Source: Cerioporus squamosus (Eukaryota > Basidiomycota > Agaricomycetes > Polyporales > Polyporaceae). From it: 53,267 nt of DNA. The notes beneath the pieces were generated by a model. The model made no database searches. It had not been told where the DNA came from and was given only the letters and a program-made list of their open reading frames with translations. Location of the stretch: positions 1 through 53,267 of the forward strand of contig JABYQS010000221.1 of NCBI GenBank assembly GCA_022592435.1. Direction: 5' to 3'. Shown one piece after another: positions 32,136 to 43,800 of this stretch (positions are counted from its first letter, which is position 1; each line of letters starts with the position of its first letter). The translations under genes were made by a program, and so were the position numbers.

Positions 32136-34493
32136 GAGGCTGGACTTGACAACTGGACAGGCTGGGGACCCCAGCTGATGGTCGCGATCGTTATCGCCTG
32201 GGTATCTCCTTGTCCGCTGGTGAGGAAGGTGCAGAGACGGATCCTCGAAGATGGTCGATGCGAGCAGGAGTCGTACACGTCGTCCGCCACGATGAGCGCG
32301 AGTCACCGCGCGTAAAGTAGCGGACGTAAAATACTTACCCCCGCGAAATCTCCGATCCATGATCGGCCCGCGTTAATTGGGTCGGACCGCCCTCCCGGCG
32401 CTTCCTCGCCTCATCGAGGGCGACGACGCGCTCAGCACCCTCCGAATGAAGCGAGCTCGAACATACGTGCATGTTCCGTGTGGGCAGAAGGAAGAGAGTG
32501 GGCGAGATTTAGCAAGCCAACTTGCTAGTGGGGTTTGCTCGGGGCTTGGAATCCCGTGCCTTTGACGAAACTCGGACCGGCGTCCCCGTGTCGAACCTTC
32601 GTGCCAGGCCCGGATGCATTGATGTCCGCATTGTCAAGATCGCCGTGTCAGGCGTAGCAACAGCTAAGAGAAGGGGGCTGGTAGAGTCAGCATAGATTCA
32701 GTCAGAGCTTCCTGTGATGAGACATTGTGAATCATACCTAAGAGGGGCCGCGTTCAATATGCCATGGACCCGGCGATGAGGCACTTCTTCTCAGATTCCC
32801 GAGGCTGTTCGCGAACACGTAGCCCGTCACAAGCTCAAGTCAGCTCTGTGAATGAGATGTGCTCTGCAGAGCGATTTGACAGATGTAGCATACTATTCAA
32901 GATCGGATGTTCCACGCCGTCCAGGAACACTCGGACCGTGTATTGGCGGTGTACTGTCGTCGTCGATGAATGTGGGGATATGCGATCCATCTGGAAGAAC
33001 GGAACAAACCACAATTCAGAATGAGGGAGTACATCAGCGCTTCAGCTCGCGCATCCGAAGACCATGAGAATGTCCAGACACATACGATGGTGAGCGACGT
33101 CACAAGACCCTGCGAGTGCACGACATGATCGCACTTTATGGCGCAGAGGTGGGTCTGACGGCGAACGTCTGGGGAGAGCGGGATACTTTAGTCCTTATCT
33201 ATCAGTGACGGAAGAGGGACACACCGTCGTCAGTAATGGGGACGGTCCTCGTTGCCTGCAAATGTCTGCTGATGCACTTGCGCTGGCATGGGTAGACCAT
33301 GTGTTAGTGTCCGAGGCATTCGATGACCTGGCAGTACTTACCCACCCGGATTTGGCGTTAAGACGATTTCCTTCTGTTGATAGTCGTTGTTTCCATTGCA
33401 TGGCGTTTTCACGCTCGTCCGTTGCTTCAAGGTCGCGTGCGCTGCGTCGCTATAGCGGTACCCGCCGGGATCAAGGACTCGTCCTCGTGTTGCACATAGG
33501 TGGCATGGATCGCGGACCGGCTGCAGTGTTCATGGTGCAGCTGCTGAGCGATACGTCAGGAAGACTCATGAACGACGCACGAGTGGGAAGACTACTCACG
33601 ACACGCATACAAACAGATGTCGGAACTTCAATCTGACTATACGCAAGTGAAAGAGACATGCGCTACGCCGGTCGGATACGCAGAGGCGGCAAGAGATCAA
33701 GCCTGAAAACAACATCTTCGTGAGCCATGGGGTTTCCCTGAATACAGAGCGCGCACACACTCAGAAGGAATGCAGCACCCCCCACATCGTGCGACCCGCC
33801 AATATACCTTTGGAGGAAAGACGGCGGGTATAAACGCGTGCCCCCGAGTCTTACTCGTACTTGCGGAGCGCCACAGAGTCCAGTAACGCAGTACGGAAGG
33901 AGAGGAACTCACCCGTAAACGGTCCATAGTTATTATATGCGGGCTATCTTTATGCGGTGTTCTCTGGGGGAGTGATCGTTGCTCAAGCCCCCGCTCCAGA
34001 AGACATGATAACGACTCACTCGGCGAGACACAGCGGCAAGCGTGGTTATATGCGCTCCAGACATCCCGCGATCTTGCAAGCCTCGGTCTAAGCTTCAGAG
34101 AGAGCACGCCATACAGAGCAGAGAGCAGCAAAATGTTGCCTCGTCTTCACCGAACGCACAAAGACGGTTTGGGGCGAGATGGAGGGAGGAAGCAAAGAGG
34201 GAGGGCAGTTCCCGAGCTGAGCCTGAGACGCGCCTGGGCTCGGGAGAATATCCACGTGACCGTGTCCGCCAGGCTTTAGACGCCTGCGCGGGGACTGGGC
34301 GCGCGCTCTTCGCCCGACGTCGCGCTCCACCGTCGCGATGTCGCGCGAACGTCCTCGAACGTCTCTCCTCCGCCCCCGCTCCCCGCCTCCACATCCCTCA
34401 AATCATCTTGGGTAGCGCACACCACGTCCTGCACATCCTCCAACCCCTTGAAGCCTCCGTCACGCCCGGGATTCACCGGTCAACAACGACAAC
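32136..34493. other. Gene-poor 2.4-kb stretch
   Basis: Between the divergent promoters of the aminotransferase and Hikeshi. The longest plus-strand ORF (33205-33636, 143 codons) has no recognisable domain or splice support. About 34090-34480 is open on several frames because it is GC-rich and next to the Hikeshi start. No repeat or RNA gene was seen. Confidence 0.45.
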
Positions 34494-35218
34494 ATGTTCG
34501 GGTGCTTAGTCGCTGGTCGCCCATTGCAAACCAATCTGCAGCAGATCGACGAGACACACGCGATTTTCGAGCTACCGGCGGCGGGCTCGATTAACCACGT
34601 ATGCGTATTCTTGCTGGGCACAGGTGCGCGGCGACAGTGTATCACGCGGTGTACGCACGCTGACCGGCAGGCGATCAGTACCATTTCCTGAGGGCTTCGG
34701 AGCAACAGTACACTTTTTCTGGCCAGGGAAGGGCTTCCAACTACTAGGAATGTGAGTCGCACTGTCTTCTCAAGCGCATCTGCGTATCCTCGCTAATAAG
34801 ACAACACAGGCTCTCGAACGAGAAGCCATCCGCCATCTTCCGCCTGCGCGGCACCTACTCCGCCCAATCCACGAACGCACACGCCGTCTTCACCGACGCC
34901 GCCTCCGACGCCGCACCCTCCGACGTCACCGCCTTCCTCGGGCTCTCCATCGAGCCCCTCCCGCAGATCATGGCCGAGGTCGCCGCCCTGCCCTCCGCCG
35001 TCGCGAAGTCCTCCGCGAACCCGGTCGCGGACGCGACGCTCATGGCCGAGCGTATCGTCCGGCATCTCTTCAACTACCTCTCGAGTTTCGTGGGGGGAAA
35101 CCCATCCGCGTTGTCGCCGGATATTATGGTCCCGATGGGCATGATTGCGAAGTGGTACGAGAACTTCTTGACGAAGGTTAGGAACTCGGGAATAGGCTTC
35201 TTGGAAAATCAGGAGTAG
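34494..35218 (+). CDS. Hikeshi/OPI10 family protein, 203 aa
   Basis: Nuclear import carrier family for Hsp70 (Hikeshi), related to yeast OPI10. Exons 34494-34623, 34679-34751 and 34810-35218, joins in phase. The start [20 protein letters not shown] is the family's conserved N-terminus, followed by [20 protein letters not shown] and [20 protein letters not shown]. The second half has [16 protein letters not shown] and the C-terminal [19 protein letters not shown]. Length and order match the family, and the frame is undamaged. Cytosol/nucleus expected. Confidence 0.95.
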
Positions 35219-36763
35219 CAAAGGGGGTTCACGTAGTAAGATACAGGGGAATTGGGACATTCGGTGAGCACGTCGTCTCGTCGCTGCATCTTGTATGCTG
35301 ACTGCCTGTGACGACAATCGGCAGGTATCGGACGTATTGATTAGCATCCATCCATGTACAAGTATCCAATGGCACACAGCACGAACCTCATCGTGAATAG
35401 CGTGGCATGACCCCGGAAGTTTGGGTAACAAGTCTTTTCCACAGGAAGAGATGGTGGTCTGTGATCACCCTCGCCTCCAGGGCTACTAGGTAAGCCGGCA
35501 TCTTCTCAATTTCATCTTCGTCTACCCTCCTTCCGCTGTGGCTTCTGCATCCATATCCAGCGCCCGTGAAAGCACACGTGGTGTCTGGCTGCCCTCGGAG
35601 CAGCGACTCGAAACACTGATGAGGAGCACATTCGATATGTGCCGGTGGTCGCTTGCTGTCCAGTCTCAGTGTGAGTACCACGGGACCAGTGGAAGTGGCG
35701 CTCCGCCGGCCGACTGGACTTGTATAGTCTAAGTCAGGTAAAGTCTTGAAGATCGACCACGGCAGCATTCGGCGTACGCCAGCGGCGAATCTCTTTTCAC
35801 AGAGCCGCCGAAAGAGTGCCGCGTTCGTGGAGACGTCGCGACTCGGCCCTATACAAAGGTCCTCCGTGCTCTACGACTCTCACTCTCCGTATATTGAGCC
35901 AATGCATGATTGTTGGCCCCTCCTAAACATGGAGACGGGACGGTATCTTACCCTCCGCTCTATCCTTGGTCGCACCAGCGCAGGGATAGACCTGAGTCGA
36001 TATATCGGGTCTCGTGATATGGTCTACGTTCAGCGGCATGTAGAGTGCACGATGACGCCGCCCATCCTGGTATTCTCGAGAGTGGCATGGACTCGCTCTA
36101 GCCCAGTGCCCGGTTTGAAATGCGCGTCTAAGAAGACCGTCTTACTGCAGCTGCTACGCGGCCGTATGAGAGACGACATCCCTCCCACAATGCATCCACA
36201 GGGACGAGGCGTATCTGCATGAGGTCGAGCACATCGAGGAGAGGAGGAATCGGTCATGCTCTGGCGTTGCCAATCGAGCAGGGCTACCTACAGCGGCAGT
36301 TCCATTTCTTGATGAATCAAGCGGGAAGGGTCGAAAGAGTGGAAGCCCGGTTGCCCGTGACTTTCACTTTCACAAGTTGCGTCACGGACCCCCGATGTGA
36401 ACGAGGACGTCCAGTTTGCGCATCACTCTTGAGCTCTGCGGCGGTTGGCTCTATGAATTCGGAGCTGGACGCGAAAAGCTGCGACAGCAAGCACGCCTCT
36501 GAGCAACGACAGTCGCCCCCATACAGTGTCACGGGTTATGAACCATTGGCATTTCACCGTAGCGTTCCATCCACTATGCGTACATGATTGAACCTTCTGA
36601 GAGGTATTATTACAAAGCGTCGTTGACGTTCAGGCCCCGGTCGTGGTGGCGGCGCGAGCGCGAGTCCCTGTACGAGTATTGGCGTGGCGAGCAGCCCAAG
36701 TCGTTCTATGTATGCAGGAGCGGCGTCAGTGGTTGCGGGCTGTTCATTGCGGAACAGGTTGGC
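35219..36763. other. Unassigned 1.5-kb stretch
   Basis: Plus-strand ORFs at 35746-36222, 36219-36587 and 36584-37048 follow one another and have some natural-looking segments (RYYYKASLTFRPRSW). No domain, start or splice chain could be established, and the last one is antisense to the gene at 36764-38888. Possibly a decayed gene. Confidence 0.3.
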
Positions 36764-38888
36764 TTACGCAGTAACGATGCCGACAATCTCTTGGGCCTCC
36801 AACTTTGCCCAGCTGTAGAGCTTATCCAATACCTGGATGTCGGAGGAAAGATCGGGGAGCTTATGCTCCGGTACCTTCCCTTGAGCCAGGAGAAAGTGGG
36901 CGAAGGCCCTGAACTGGGGATACTCGATGTAGCTATACTTGCGCGAGACGAACATGGTATCCCCCTGACGCATGAGGAAGACCGACCACTCATAGCAGCT
37001 AAGAATAGCATAATTGACCTTGTAATGAGTCATTTGTCCCAGACCTAATGGGGAGCGTCAGCATATGGATCGGTCTTATGCCCGTACCACTCACCTGAAT
37101 GATGACCCGGGTCTCCTTATTTGCCTGGTCGTTGATGGTCTTCGGCCACGCAAACCGCATGGGATGAGCCTCCACCCCCGAGTCGACGGGCATATCGAAG
37201 ATAGAAGCGAAGCTTTTATCAGACCAGACTCGGTGTGTCTTTGCCTCGATCGTGAGCAGTGGAACCGGTATCGCGACCTTGTCGTTGTTCTTCTGCCCTG
37301 GCGCCGACGTCTGCTTCGCCCCCTTCGGCTTGGTTCCCTTCGCCGTCGTTCTCGGCTCCCTCAACGTCGTCGTGGCCTGGATCTTGGTGGTCTTCCTAGA
37401 CTTCGGCCGGACTCGCTCGACTTCGTATCCCATGGACTCCAACCAAGCCTTCTGTTTGTCCTCCGCCTGCTTCCGCTGAGCCTTCGCCGCCTCTTGTCGT
37501 GCCAGTGCGGTGGGGCCGTCAAGGAGCTCGACCTTTTGCACAACAAGACAGTCTAGATTGATGAGGTCGACAGGTGCGCTCAATAGACGAGGAACGTCAA
37601 GTCCGCCAAATAGGCTAACTCGGGCTGACGGAAGGAGAGTGCATGCTCGGAAGGCAGCCAGCGCGGGTCGGAATATACCGCCATTACTCCACGAGACAAC
37701 ATCGTTTTCGGAGTGAACGACCTCTGGAAGCAGTGGGCCGAACATATCCGGAAGGCAGTAGGCCGCGAAAATGACGTGCTCGGGCCTGTTCCAGTCCAGC
37801 TTGAGAGCAGAGAGTAGTCTCTGCGCCTCCCGTTCTGCCTTGGCCAGTAGGTTCGGCCAGTACACGATATACCGCAGACAATCATGAAGAGGGATGTAGA
37901 ATTCGGCCTCCGTCATGTCCTTTGTACCGGTGAGGCGGGTCTGATCGAAGACAGGCGGCATTCGAGGCAGCGTCGACTTCAAGAGAAGATCGGCAACGGT
38001 TTTGTATGTATCTTGCGTTGACGTAAGTCAGAGAAGACAACGAAGCGTATTCACGACGGACCTTTCCACTCTAACACCTTCTTGCTATCCACTTTGAGTC
38101 TCGCTGATGGTAGTTCAACAGACACGAGGGCGTCACGTCCCTCCCAGTCCATCCTTGGACGCGGAGCCATAGTGTTGGTTCTGTGCAACCGGTCCCATTC
38201 GACCATTGTCAGAGTCTCTGCTGCTAATTCATACGTCAATGTCGTCACGAATGGGACGTGAGGAAAGCAACTTCTTCACCTGTGGGACGCCGGCCTACCC
38301 CAACCCTTCTGGCCTTAGGTGTCTCCTCGTTATCACTGTCAGAGCCGACGGAGGAACCTAAAGCGCGCTCGTTCAGAACGTGATCCTATCAGACCCTCAG
38401 TTGAGTCCACGCTCACCTGCTAAGAGCTTTGACGGCCTGGGGGTTGCGTCATCGTCTGCGGCACCGCCTAGGAGACGGGACGTTCCCGGAATCCGTGGGT
38501 TACGCTGAGGTGTAGACCTGCTGGGCGTGAGCAAATACCCGCCTCTCAGGACTCGAAGGTACCAATGGTTATCGACGTACGGGGGGTCTCCTGCGCCAAA
38601 CTTGTCATGAGAAAGAGGGGCCACTACGTGTGATCGAAGGTCCAAGGAGCAGCGGGGCGAACAGTCCAGCAAGGAGAGGCATCCTGTTCAACTGAATATA
38701 TACTCTATGGGGGCGGCCCGGTTCCGACGTGTCTTCGGCGTCGCCACGATCCGGTTCTGACGCGTTGTTATAGAGCAAGTAAGTGCTTCCGTGACCATCT
38801 CCAGAACTGCCTTGATGCGGCGATGCATATCTGAGACGACCTGAAGGAAAACTTCCCCGCGTACACGGTGGATGTTAGAAGTGGCCAT
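36764..38888 (-). CDS. Uncharacterised multi-exon protein with an E-x-K (nuclease-fold-like?) motif
   Basis: Minus-strand gene probably starting at 38888 (MATSNIHRVRGEVF in a strong ACCATGG context). Supported exons: 38888-38454 region, a GSDSDNEETPKARR exon, 38248-38062, 38011-37095 and 37044-36764, with 50-nt introns. The core has FYIPLHDCLRYIVYWPNLL, PVDLINLDCLVVQKVEL, a Lys-rich linker, then PLLTIEAKTHRVWSDKSF. Asp followed by Glu-x-Lys recalls PD-(D/E)XK nuclease-fold proteins, but the spacing is unusual and the assignment is tentative. After the last intron, VWDK is followed by TGA, while the next frame reads MTHYKVNYAILSCYEWSVFL; one missing A in an A run would join them. A TGA at about 38688 and an extra base near 38265 also interrupt. 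Function unknown. Confidence 0.6.
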
Positions 38889-39476
38889 GGTACAGCTAGG
38901 CTATAGCCGTACATCATGTCTGCCACCAGCTGCCACCTCTCGTTCTTGGCACGCGATGATGTTCGAGATTACAAGCTCCCTTCCCAGACTGGACTAGGCG
39001 ACATCAATGATCAGCGAACGCAGGGCATGGGGTAAGTAGGGCGAAGCGTGCTTTGTAGCGTGTGATCGATATCGTTTCCAGGATTCAGTCGTTCTATTGT
39101 TGCTGCTGTCGCTATTGATCTTCGTTGTTCCCTTGACGAGTCTACGTTATTATGTTGAAGATGTAAAGGGTATCGAGACAATAGCATTGTCAATACAGCT
39201 ATTTCCAAAACAAGTGGCCGGGCGCCATTTGCGCACTGCACTTTTTGCACGAATAATTCGAGAAATTCCTGAAATTGTGCTGGCCTCGCGAGCGTACGCA
39301 TTCAGTTATCTGAGCTTCTAAGGGGCCGCGTGGGTCTGTCGGTGAGTTTGCGAGACCCTACGAGACAGCGAGAGGGCAGAAAGCCGGCGACGCTGCTCGG
39401 TGCTGCGAGTCGGTCATTCGGCGCCTATAGTCTCCGGTGACGGTCGTCGTCTACAATCATTGTCCTCGATCAGAAC
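38889..39476. other. Intergenic; missing 5' part of BTB copy 3
   Basis: No BTB core (LPYRDPS.., HHRR..ADVCPIF) can be found upstream of 39477, on either strand. No other gene supported. Confidence 0.4.
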
Positions 39477-40098
39477 CCCTTCGCGGTCTACGCCTTGGCG
39501 TGTATGGCCGGCTGTACCGATGCTGCGCGCGTCGCTGCGCGACGTACGCTCCATATGCCGATCTACCCTCAGTACGCGAAGGAGTTCGCGTGCGTGTCCG
39601 GGCTCGCGCTGTACAACCTCTTCGAATACAGGCGGAAGTGCGGGATAGCGGCATCAGACGTGGTCTTTGTCGAGGACTCTAACACGGTCCCGCACTGGAT
39701 GAGGACCAGTACGGTGCTGGTGGACATGACAACGTGCGGCGCGAGCCCATGCAGTCAAGCAGGGCGCACTGCTTATGTCCGTCCCGAGCCTTGGACGTCC
39801 GTCGTTCTCGTACGACGAACCTTCTTAGAGTACATGGAGCGGCTGCACGAGGCTCTCAAGATCCAACCCCAGAGCTCGCTCGTGTGTTCCGTGGACATGC
39901 TCGACCCCATCATAGCGTCTGCGCTCGAGTGCAAGACTTGCTCACGCACCATCTACAAGGCTACCACTCGATGTGCGAAGGTGATGGAGTCTAAGATCGA
40001 AGAGGCGATAGCGAAGGTGCGTCCTGACGGTTACTACTTCGAGAGTTATTACAACCTAACTGCGCTCCTGACAGGTCGAACTCGTCGTGGAGGCATGA
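39477..40098 (+). pseudogene. BTB-family copy 3, 5'-truncated
   Basis: Corresponds to the C-terminal two thirds of BTB copies 1 and 2. It enters at PFAVYALACMAGCTDAARVA, runs through LFEYRRKCGIAASDVV, the Cys pair C-G-A-S-P-C and the pair C-K-T-C, then the shared last intron (40017-40074) and final exon VELVVEA. The frame is open throughout, so the part present is undamaged, but the BTB core is absent. It could be expressed as a short protein from an internal ATG (39502), or be a truncated duplicate. Being plus-strand and 32 kb away, it is a dispersed copy. Confidence 0.72.
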
Positions 40099-41310
40099 GA
40101 GTAATGGAGCTCTGTGGCTAGTTGTACCCCCCCCCCCGTTGAATATCACATCGTACGTTTTGAATACTCGCTCATGGCAGTGTGCTGCAGCGTAGTTCTC
40201 GCACTCGCCATACTGCCGTACGTCTCGTGGTTGTCCTTCCTCCTGGCTGACAACTTCACCTCCCTCTGCCAGATTGAGAGCAGGATGCAACCAATCTCGT
40301 CTGCAAGTAGGCACCCCCGTCTGGTGGATCTTCGCCCACCACCGTCATCGAAGTCGCGCAAGAAGTCTAATCGAGGTGCTTCGGTCATGCGCAAGCTGTA
40401 GCTCAGGTCGAATCATTTATTTCTGCACGCTGTGTCGACATCGGCTCATCCGCCCCAGCAGGATCTCTGGTGTAGGCTGACCTTGCCGATCGATGTTGGC
40501 CGGCTTCACGTAGGGCAAGAGCCGATCGTAGCAGCCTGGATGTATGTCTTAGGCCAACCTCCGACGTCAATACGGGCCCCACCCAATTCCTCAGCAGAAT
40601 CTGCGTTGACTCGCACATTGTTCCTTCTTGGAAGTTCATCTATCATCTGCCATACGGTGCGAACGAACATCCCAGGTATGTGGAGTGTCCGCGTTTGTAG
40701 TAGCAGTCGCACAACGCTCTCTTCGTGTCGCTCACTCACAGGCAGCAGAATCGCTATGCCCTGCTTTGCTCCACAGCAGCGAGGCATGTCCGCAAATTGT
40801 CGGCCGAACCCAGGATTGTCTACATGCATTGTCCTCGTTATCTTGGACCTTGTAGGTTTCGATGATCACCTCGCTAGAACCGGGCGAATGCGCTTGGTCC
40901 ATCGAGACACCGCCACCATCGGAGAACGGCGCTTTCAGATCCTTGCCTCCGACTCGGAATTGAAGAGATCCTTGTGAGTCTTGCTCCATATGACGGTCTA
41001 TTGCTGTTTAGTGATCCCACAAGGTACCCTGGCTCTTTTTCTAGCCCGGTACGATTGGGTTCACGTACGCGGCAGGTGAGTGCTTTCTGAAGATGCCGCG
41101 CCCGCTCCTTTGACCTAATGCAGCCATGCGCCATTCAGGCCTATGCTCTGAGTCCGTTTCAGTAACGTATAAGACGCAACAAGCCAGCTCTCTGACAGCT
41201 GGTCTATGCGTGGCGTTGCGCCTCTCGACCTTGTCGGTATAACTGGAAAGCGCAGGTCAATGCGAGCTGCAGACCGCGAGTTCAAAACGTCTCGCTGGAT
41301 CGTCCCAACG
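40099..41310. other. Unassigned; possible minus-strand gene
   Basis: The minus strand has natural-looking text starting near 40989 (MEQDSQGSLQFRVGGKDLKA) and a downstream block (MFVRTVWQMIDELPRRN, then VNADSAEELGGARIDVGGW) with plausible splice words. No family is recognised and no complete model was built. Confidence 0.3.
40127..40137 (+). repeat. Run of 11 C
   Basis: Longest homopolymer noticed in the window, 29 bp after the end of BTB copy 3. Its length is likely to be unreliable in the assembly. Confidence 0.9.
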
Positions 41311-42093
41311 ATGTCATCACAGCCAGCTCCGGCAGTATCCTACCTCACCTCCACCCCCACCCAACTCGCTATATCTACCATCCTAGCGTCGACGAACCCC
41401 ATGGCAGGACACACGATGCCGGTTCCGCGTATCGTCGTAAGGATCACCTTCCCAGCGAACGTGGACCCCAGCTGGCGGATGGAGCTGCAGGACAGAGAGA
41501 ACCCCCACTCGACCGGACTCCATGTGGGCGCGTGCCTGGACAAGCAGAGGCAGTACCCCGCCTACTCGAGAATGTCAGCTACTATCTGCGACCGCATCCC
41601 TGGTGGGCACTCGATCCAGGTTATCACGAATGACGACTTGCAGTGGGCGACTCGATCCGTGGTGAGCACTCTCCTGTATACTCTATGACACGAATAGCTT
41701 CGCTCACTCATCATTATCGCCACAGTTTCCGGGAGAGCAAATCTCGCTGTCCAACCACGACGATGCAGCCCAGATCCCCGAGAGATGTTGGGGTGACATC
41801 GTCTGATTCATGATCGATGTGCAGTCCAAGTGGTGGATGAACACTGTCGTACGTCGCACACTGTCTTCTTCTCGGTGCACGAGCTGACCACCTACTATGC
41901 CCGTTCTGGTTCACAGGCCCCGGTTCCGCCCCGTCACTGGGGGAATGGGAACTTACATGCAGCCTGGTTGGTGTGGTCACAACAGCCGTATCCCGACAAG
42001 TTGTGGTACGTCGCCATACGGCGGACGCTTCCGGACGAGAGTCGTGGCATCCCGGCGTACTACTTCCCCGAAGCCGAGCTGCGTTTCTACTAG
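41311..42093 (+). CDS. Uncharacterised protein with an in-frame TGA
   Basis: Start MSSQPAPAVSYLTST. Exon 1 41311-41661, intron of 64 nt, exon 2 from 41726 (FPGEQISLSNHDDAAQIPER), then TGA at 41804-41806. The same frame continues: FMIDVQSKWWMNTV, a good donor gtacgt, acceptor ttcacag, and APVPPRHWGNGNLHAAWLVW to a stop at 42093. If the TGA is real, the product is 143 aa; otherwise it is about 217 aa. The text after the stop is as protein-like as that before it, so the TGA is probably a recent mutation or a base error. No domain recognised. Confidence 0.55.
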
Positions 42094-42548
42094 TAGTACC
42101 TCGTCACTCATTTTTCTATCATGTCCTAACATGCTGCGTACTGGACATTCAGTTGTAATCGAGCGCTGTACTATTCTTGAGCTGTTTACCCTATTATATG
42201 CCCCTGAGAATGCGTCTTGAGGGAGTGATCTCTCTGATGACTTTCAGTCTCGTCCGAGTCTGCCGTTGAAGTGTTTCTGGACAGACGCCGGCTTGGTACC
42301 ACGCCTCGCGGGGACCACACGAGGACCTCGTCAGGCTTCCTCTCACCATCATCTCCACCCGACTACAGTCTACCGTATGCTCGCACTTCAGCTCTCAGTC
42401 ACGAAGTCCTCGACTGGTGTGCTGAGGTGCGTCCCGAGATATATTGGCTGAGCGATATAGCAGGTCAGCCCAACTAACGTTCACGCCTCGGACGTACACA
42501 GGCGCACTGAACCTCGGGATATCGTCTCATCGTCCCCACTGTCTCCTT
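42094..42548. other. Spacer before K8
   Basis: A plus-strand ORF (42271-42477) contains HEVLDWCAEVRPEIYWLSD, which looks protein-like but has no start context or splice link. Otherwise the 5' flank of K8. Confidence 0.35.
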
Positions 42549-43800
42549 ATGTCTACCCTTCTGTTTCCATTACATCCTGCGAATACGCTTCAGACATCCC
42601 ACGAAGACTCGATACTGACTATCCGACTGCCTTTGGCCGTGGGCAACCCCACCTCAATGATGGTCGACTCGGCTTCCGGGTGCGATCATCGTTTCGTGGA
42701 CACAATTTGGCCGCGCGCTCCTCAGACACCGTGCACAGTCCGAATACTGCGCAGCTTGACTGGCGAAGAGGAGGAGAGAACTCGTCGAACCTCCTCCAAG
42801 AGGCCTCGCTGTCAAGTCTATATGGCTGCACTAAGGATCTTCGGGACTCACGCTGGGGCCGCAGAGCAACTCGTCGTCTGTAAGGTCTCTCGTGGCGCAG
42901 ACCAAGTGAAGCGGCTTCACACAGAGGCACGGCTCTACACAACTTCCCTCCTTGGGCTTCAGGAGAGGGTCGTTCCCGGATTCTTCGGCCTCTTCGCAGG
43001 GTACATCGAGGACGCGCCTGTAGGAGTTATGGTCCTGAGGTACTGTGGGAGGCCGCTGAGCGATACTGGCGAGACTTTCATGGCGTTCAGCAAGGAAATC
43101 AGGCGAGTCAAGCAGAGTTCATCATCGTCGCGGACCGTTCACTGACGACGACTCCAGATATCAGATATATGAGGCCGTCACCAGGATCCACCAAGTCGGA
43201 TATGCCCACATGGACATCGCAGAGCGCAACGTTCTTTGCGACCGTCAAGGGAAAATCTGGATCGTCGACTTTGGTCAGGCGTGTTACCATGGGTACTGTA
43301 ATCTCAGCCACCAGACGTTCACGTTCGACTGCAACCTCATACCACGTTCCGAGATGGATTGCAGAGAACTGATGAGTCTCATCGAGCGATTGGATGCATG
43401 GTATTCAGGTATGTGTATACCAGCCATGTTCATTCGCTCCTGACTCAATGCCTGAACCTTCATAGTCGAGTGCTTTGGCATCCGGGTCTCTGACACAAAC
43501 AACGTACCCTCGAAGGAATGGGTGATCAATGACGCTCTAAAGAGAGGAGTTGCAAAATCAGAATATAGTGCGCATCAGAGGGCCAGTATGTTCGTGAGGG
43601 GCTTCGATGCGTGGTGGAAATTTCGCCAACAGCTGGAACTGGAGGCTCCAGAGTGGGACGAGCGGGCCAAGGCAGACGACTACATTGACGAAGACGAGGA
43701 TCCGGAGACACCTGAAGCCGATGAACCCGCCGACGAAGAAGACACCGGAGACGGCATTGATGCTTTGGGTCGAGACGTCCACCGGATCCTTTCGCTCTGA
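42549..43800 (+). CDS. K8: protein-kinase-like protein, 379 aa, motifs complete
   Basis: Best-preserved member of the family. Exons 42549-43102, 43158-43408 and 43466-43800, 379 aa. A basic patch (RRTSSKRPR, about residues 79-88) could serve in nuclear import. LVVCKVSRG has the Lys (about 112), TEARLY the helix-C Glu (about 126), and VMVLRYCGRPL the hinge. AHMDIAERNVL has Asp (about 204) and Asn (about 209), and WIVDFGQA the DFG. The C-terminus is a strongly acidic tract (DDYIDEDEDPETPEADEPAD). The first intron begins GCGAGT and fits no GT alternative in phase, as in K6. Likely a functional kinase; substrate and pathway unknown. Confidence 0.88.

Noticed and set aside
34088..34476. Minus-strand ORFs next to the Hikeshi start
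   Set aside because: GC-rich promoter or leader sequence open in several frames; no protein family recognised.
40127..40137. Run of 11 C as a possible slippage or regulatory site
   Set aside because: Outside any supported gene and of uncertain length; recorded only as a repeat.
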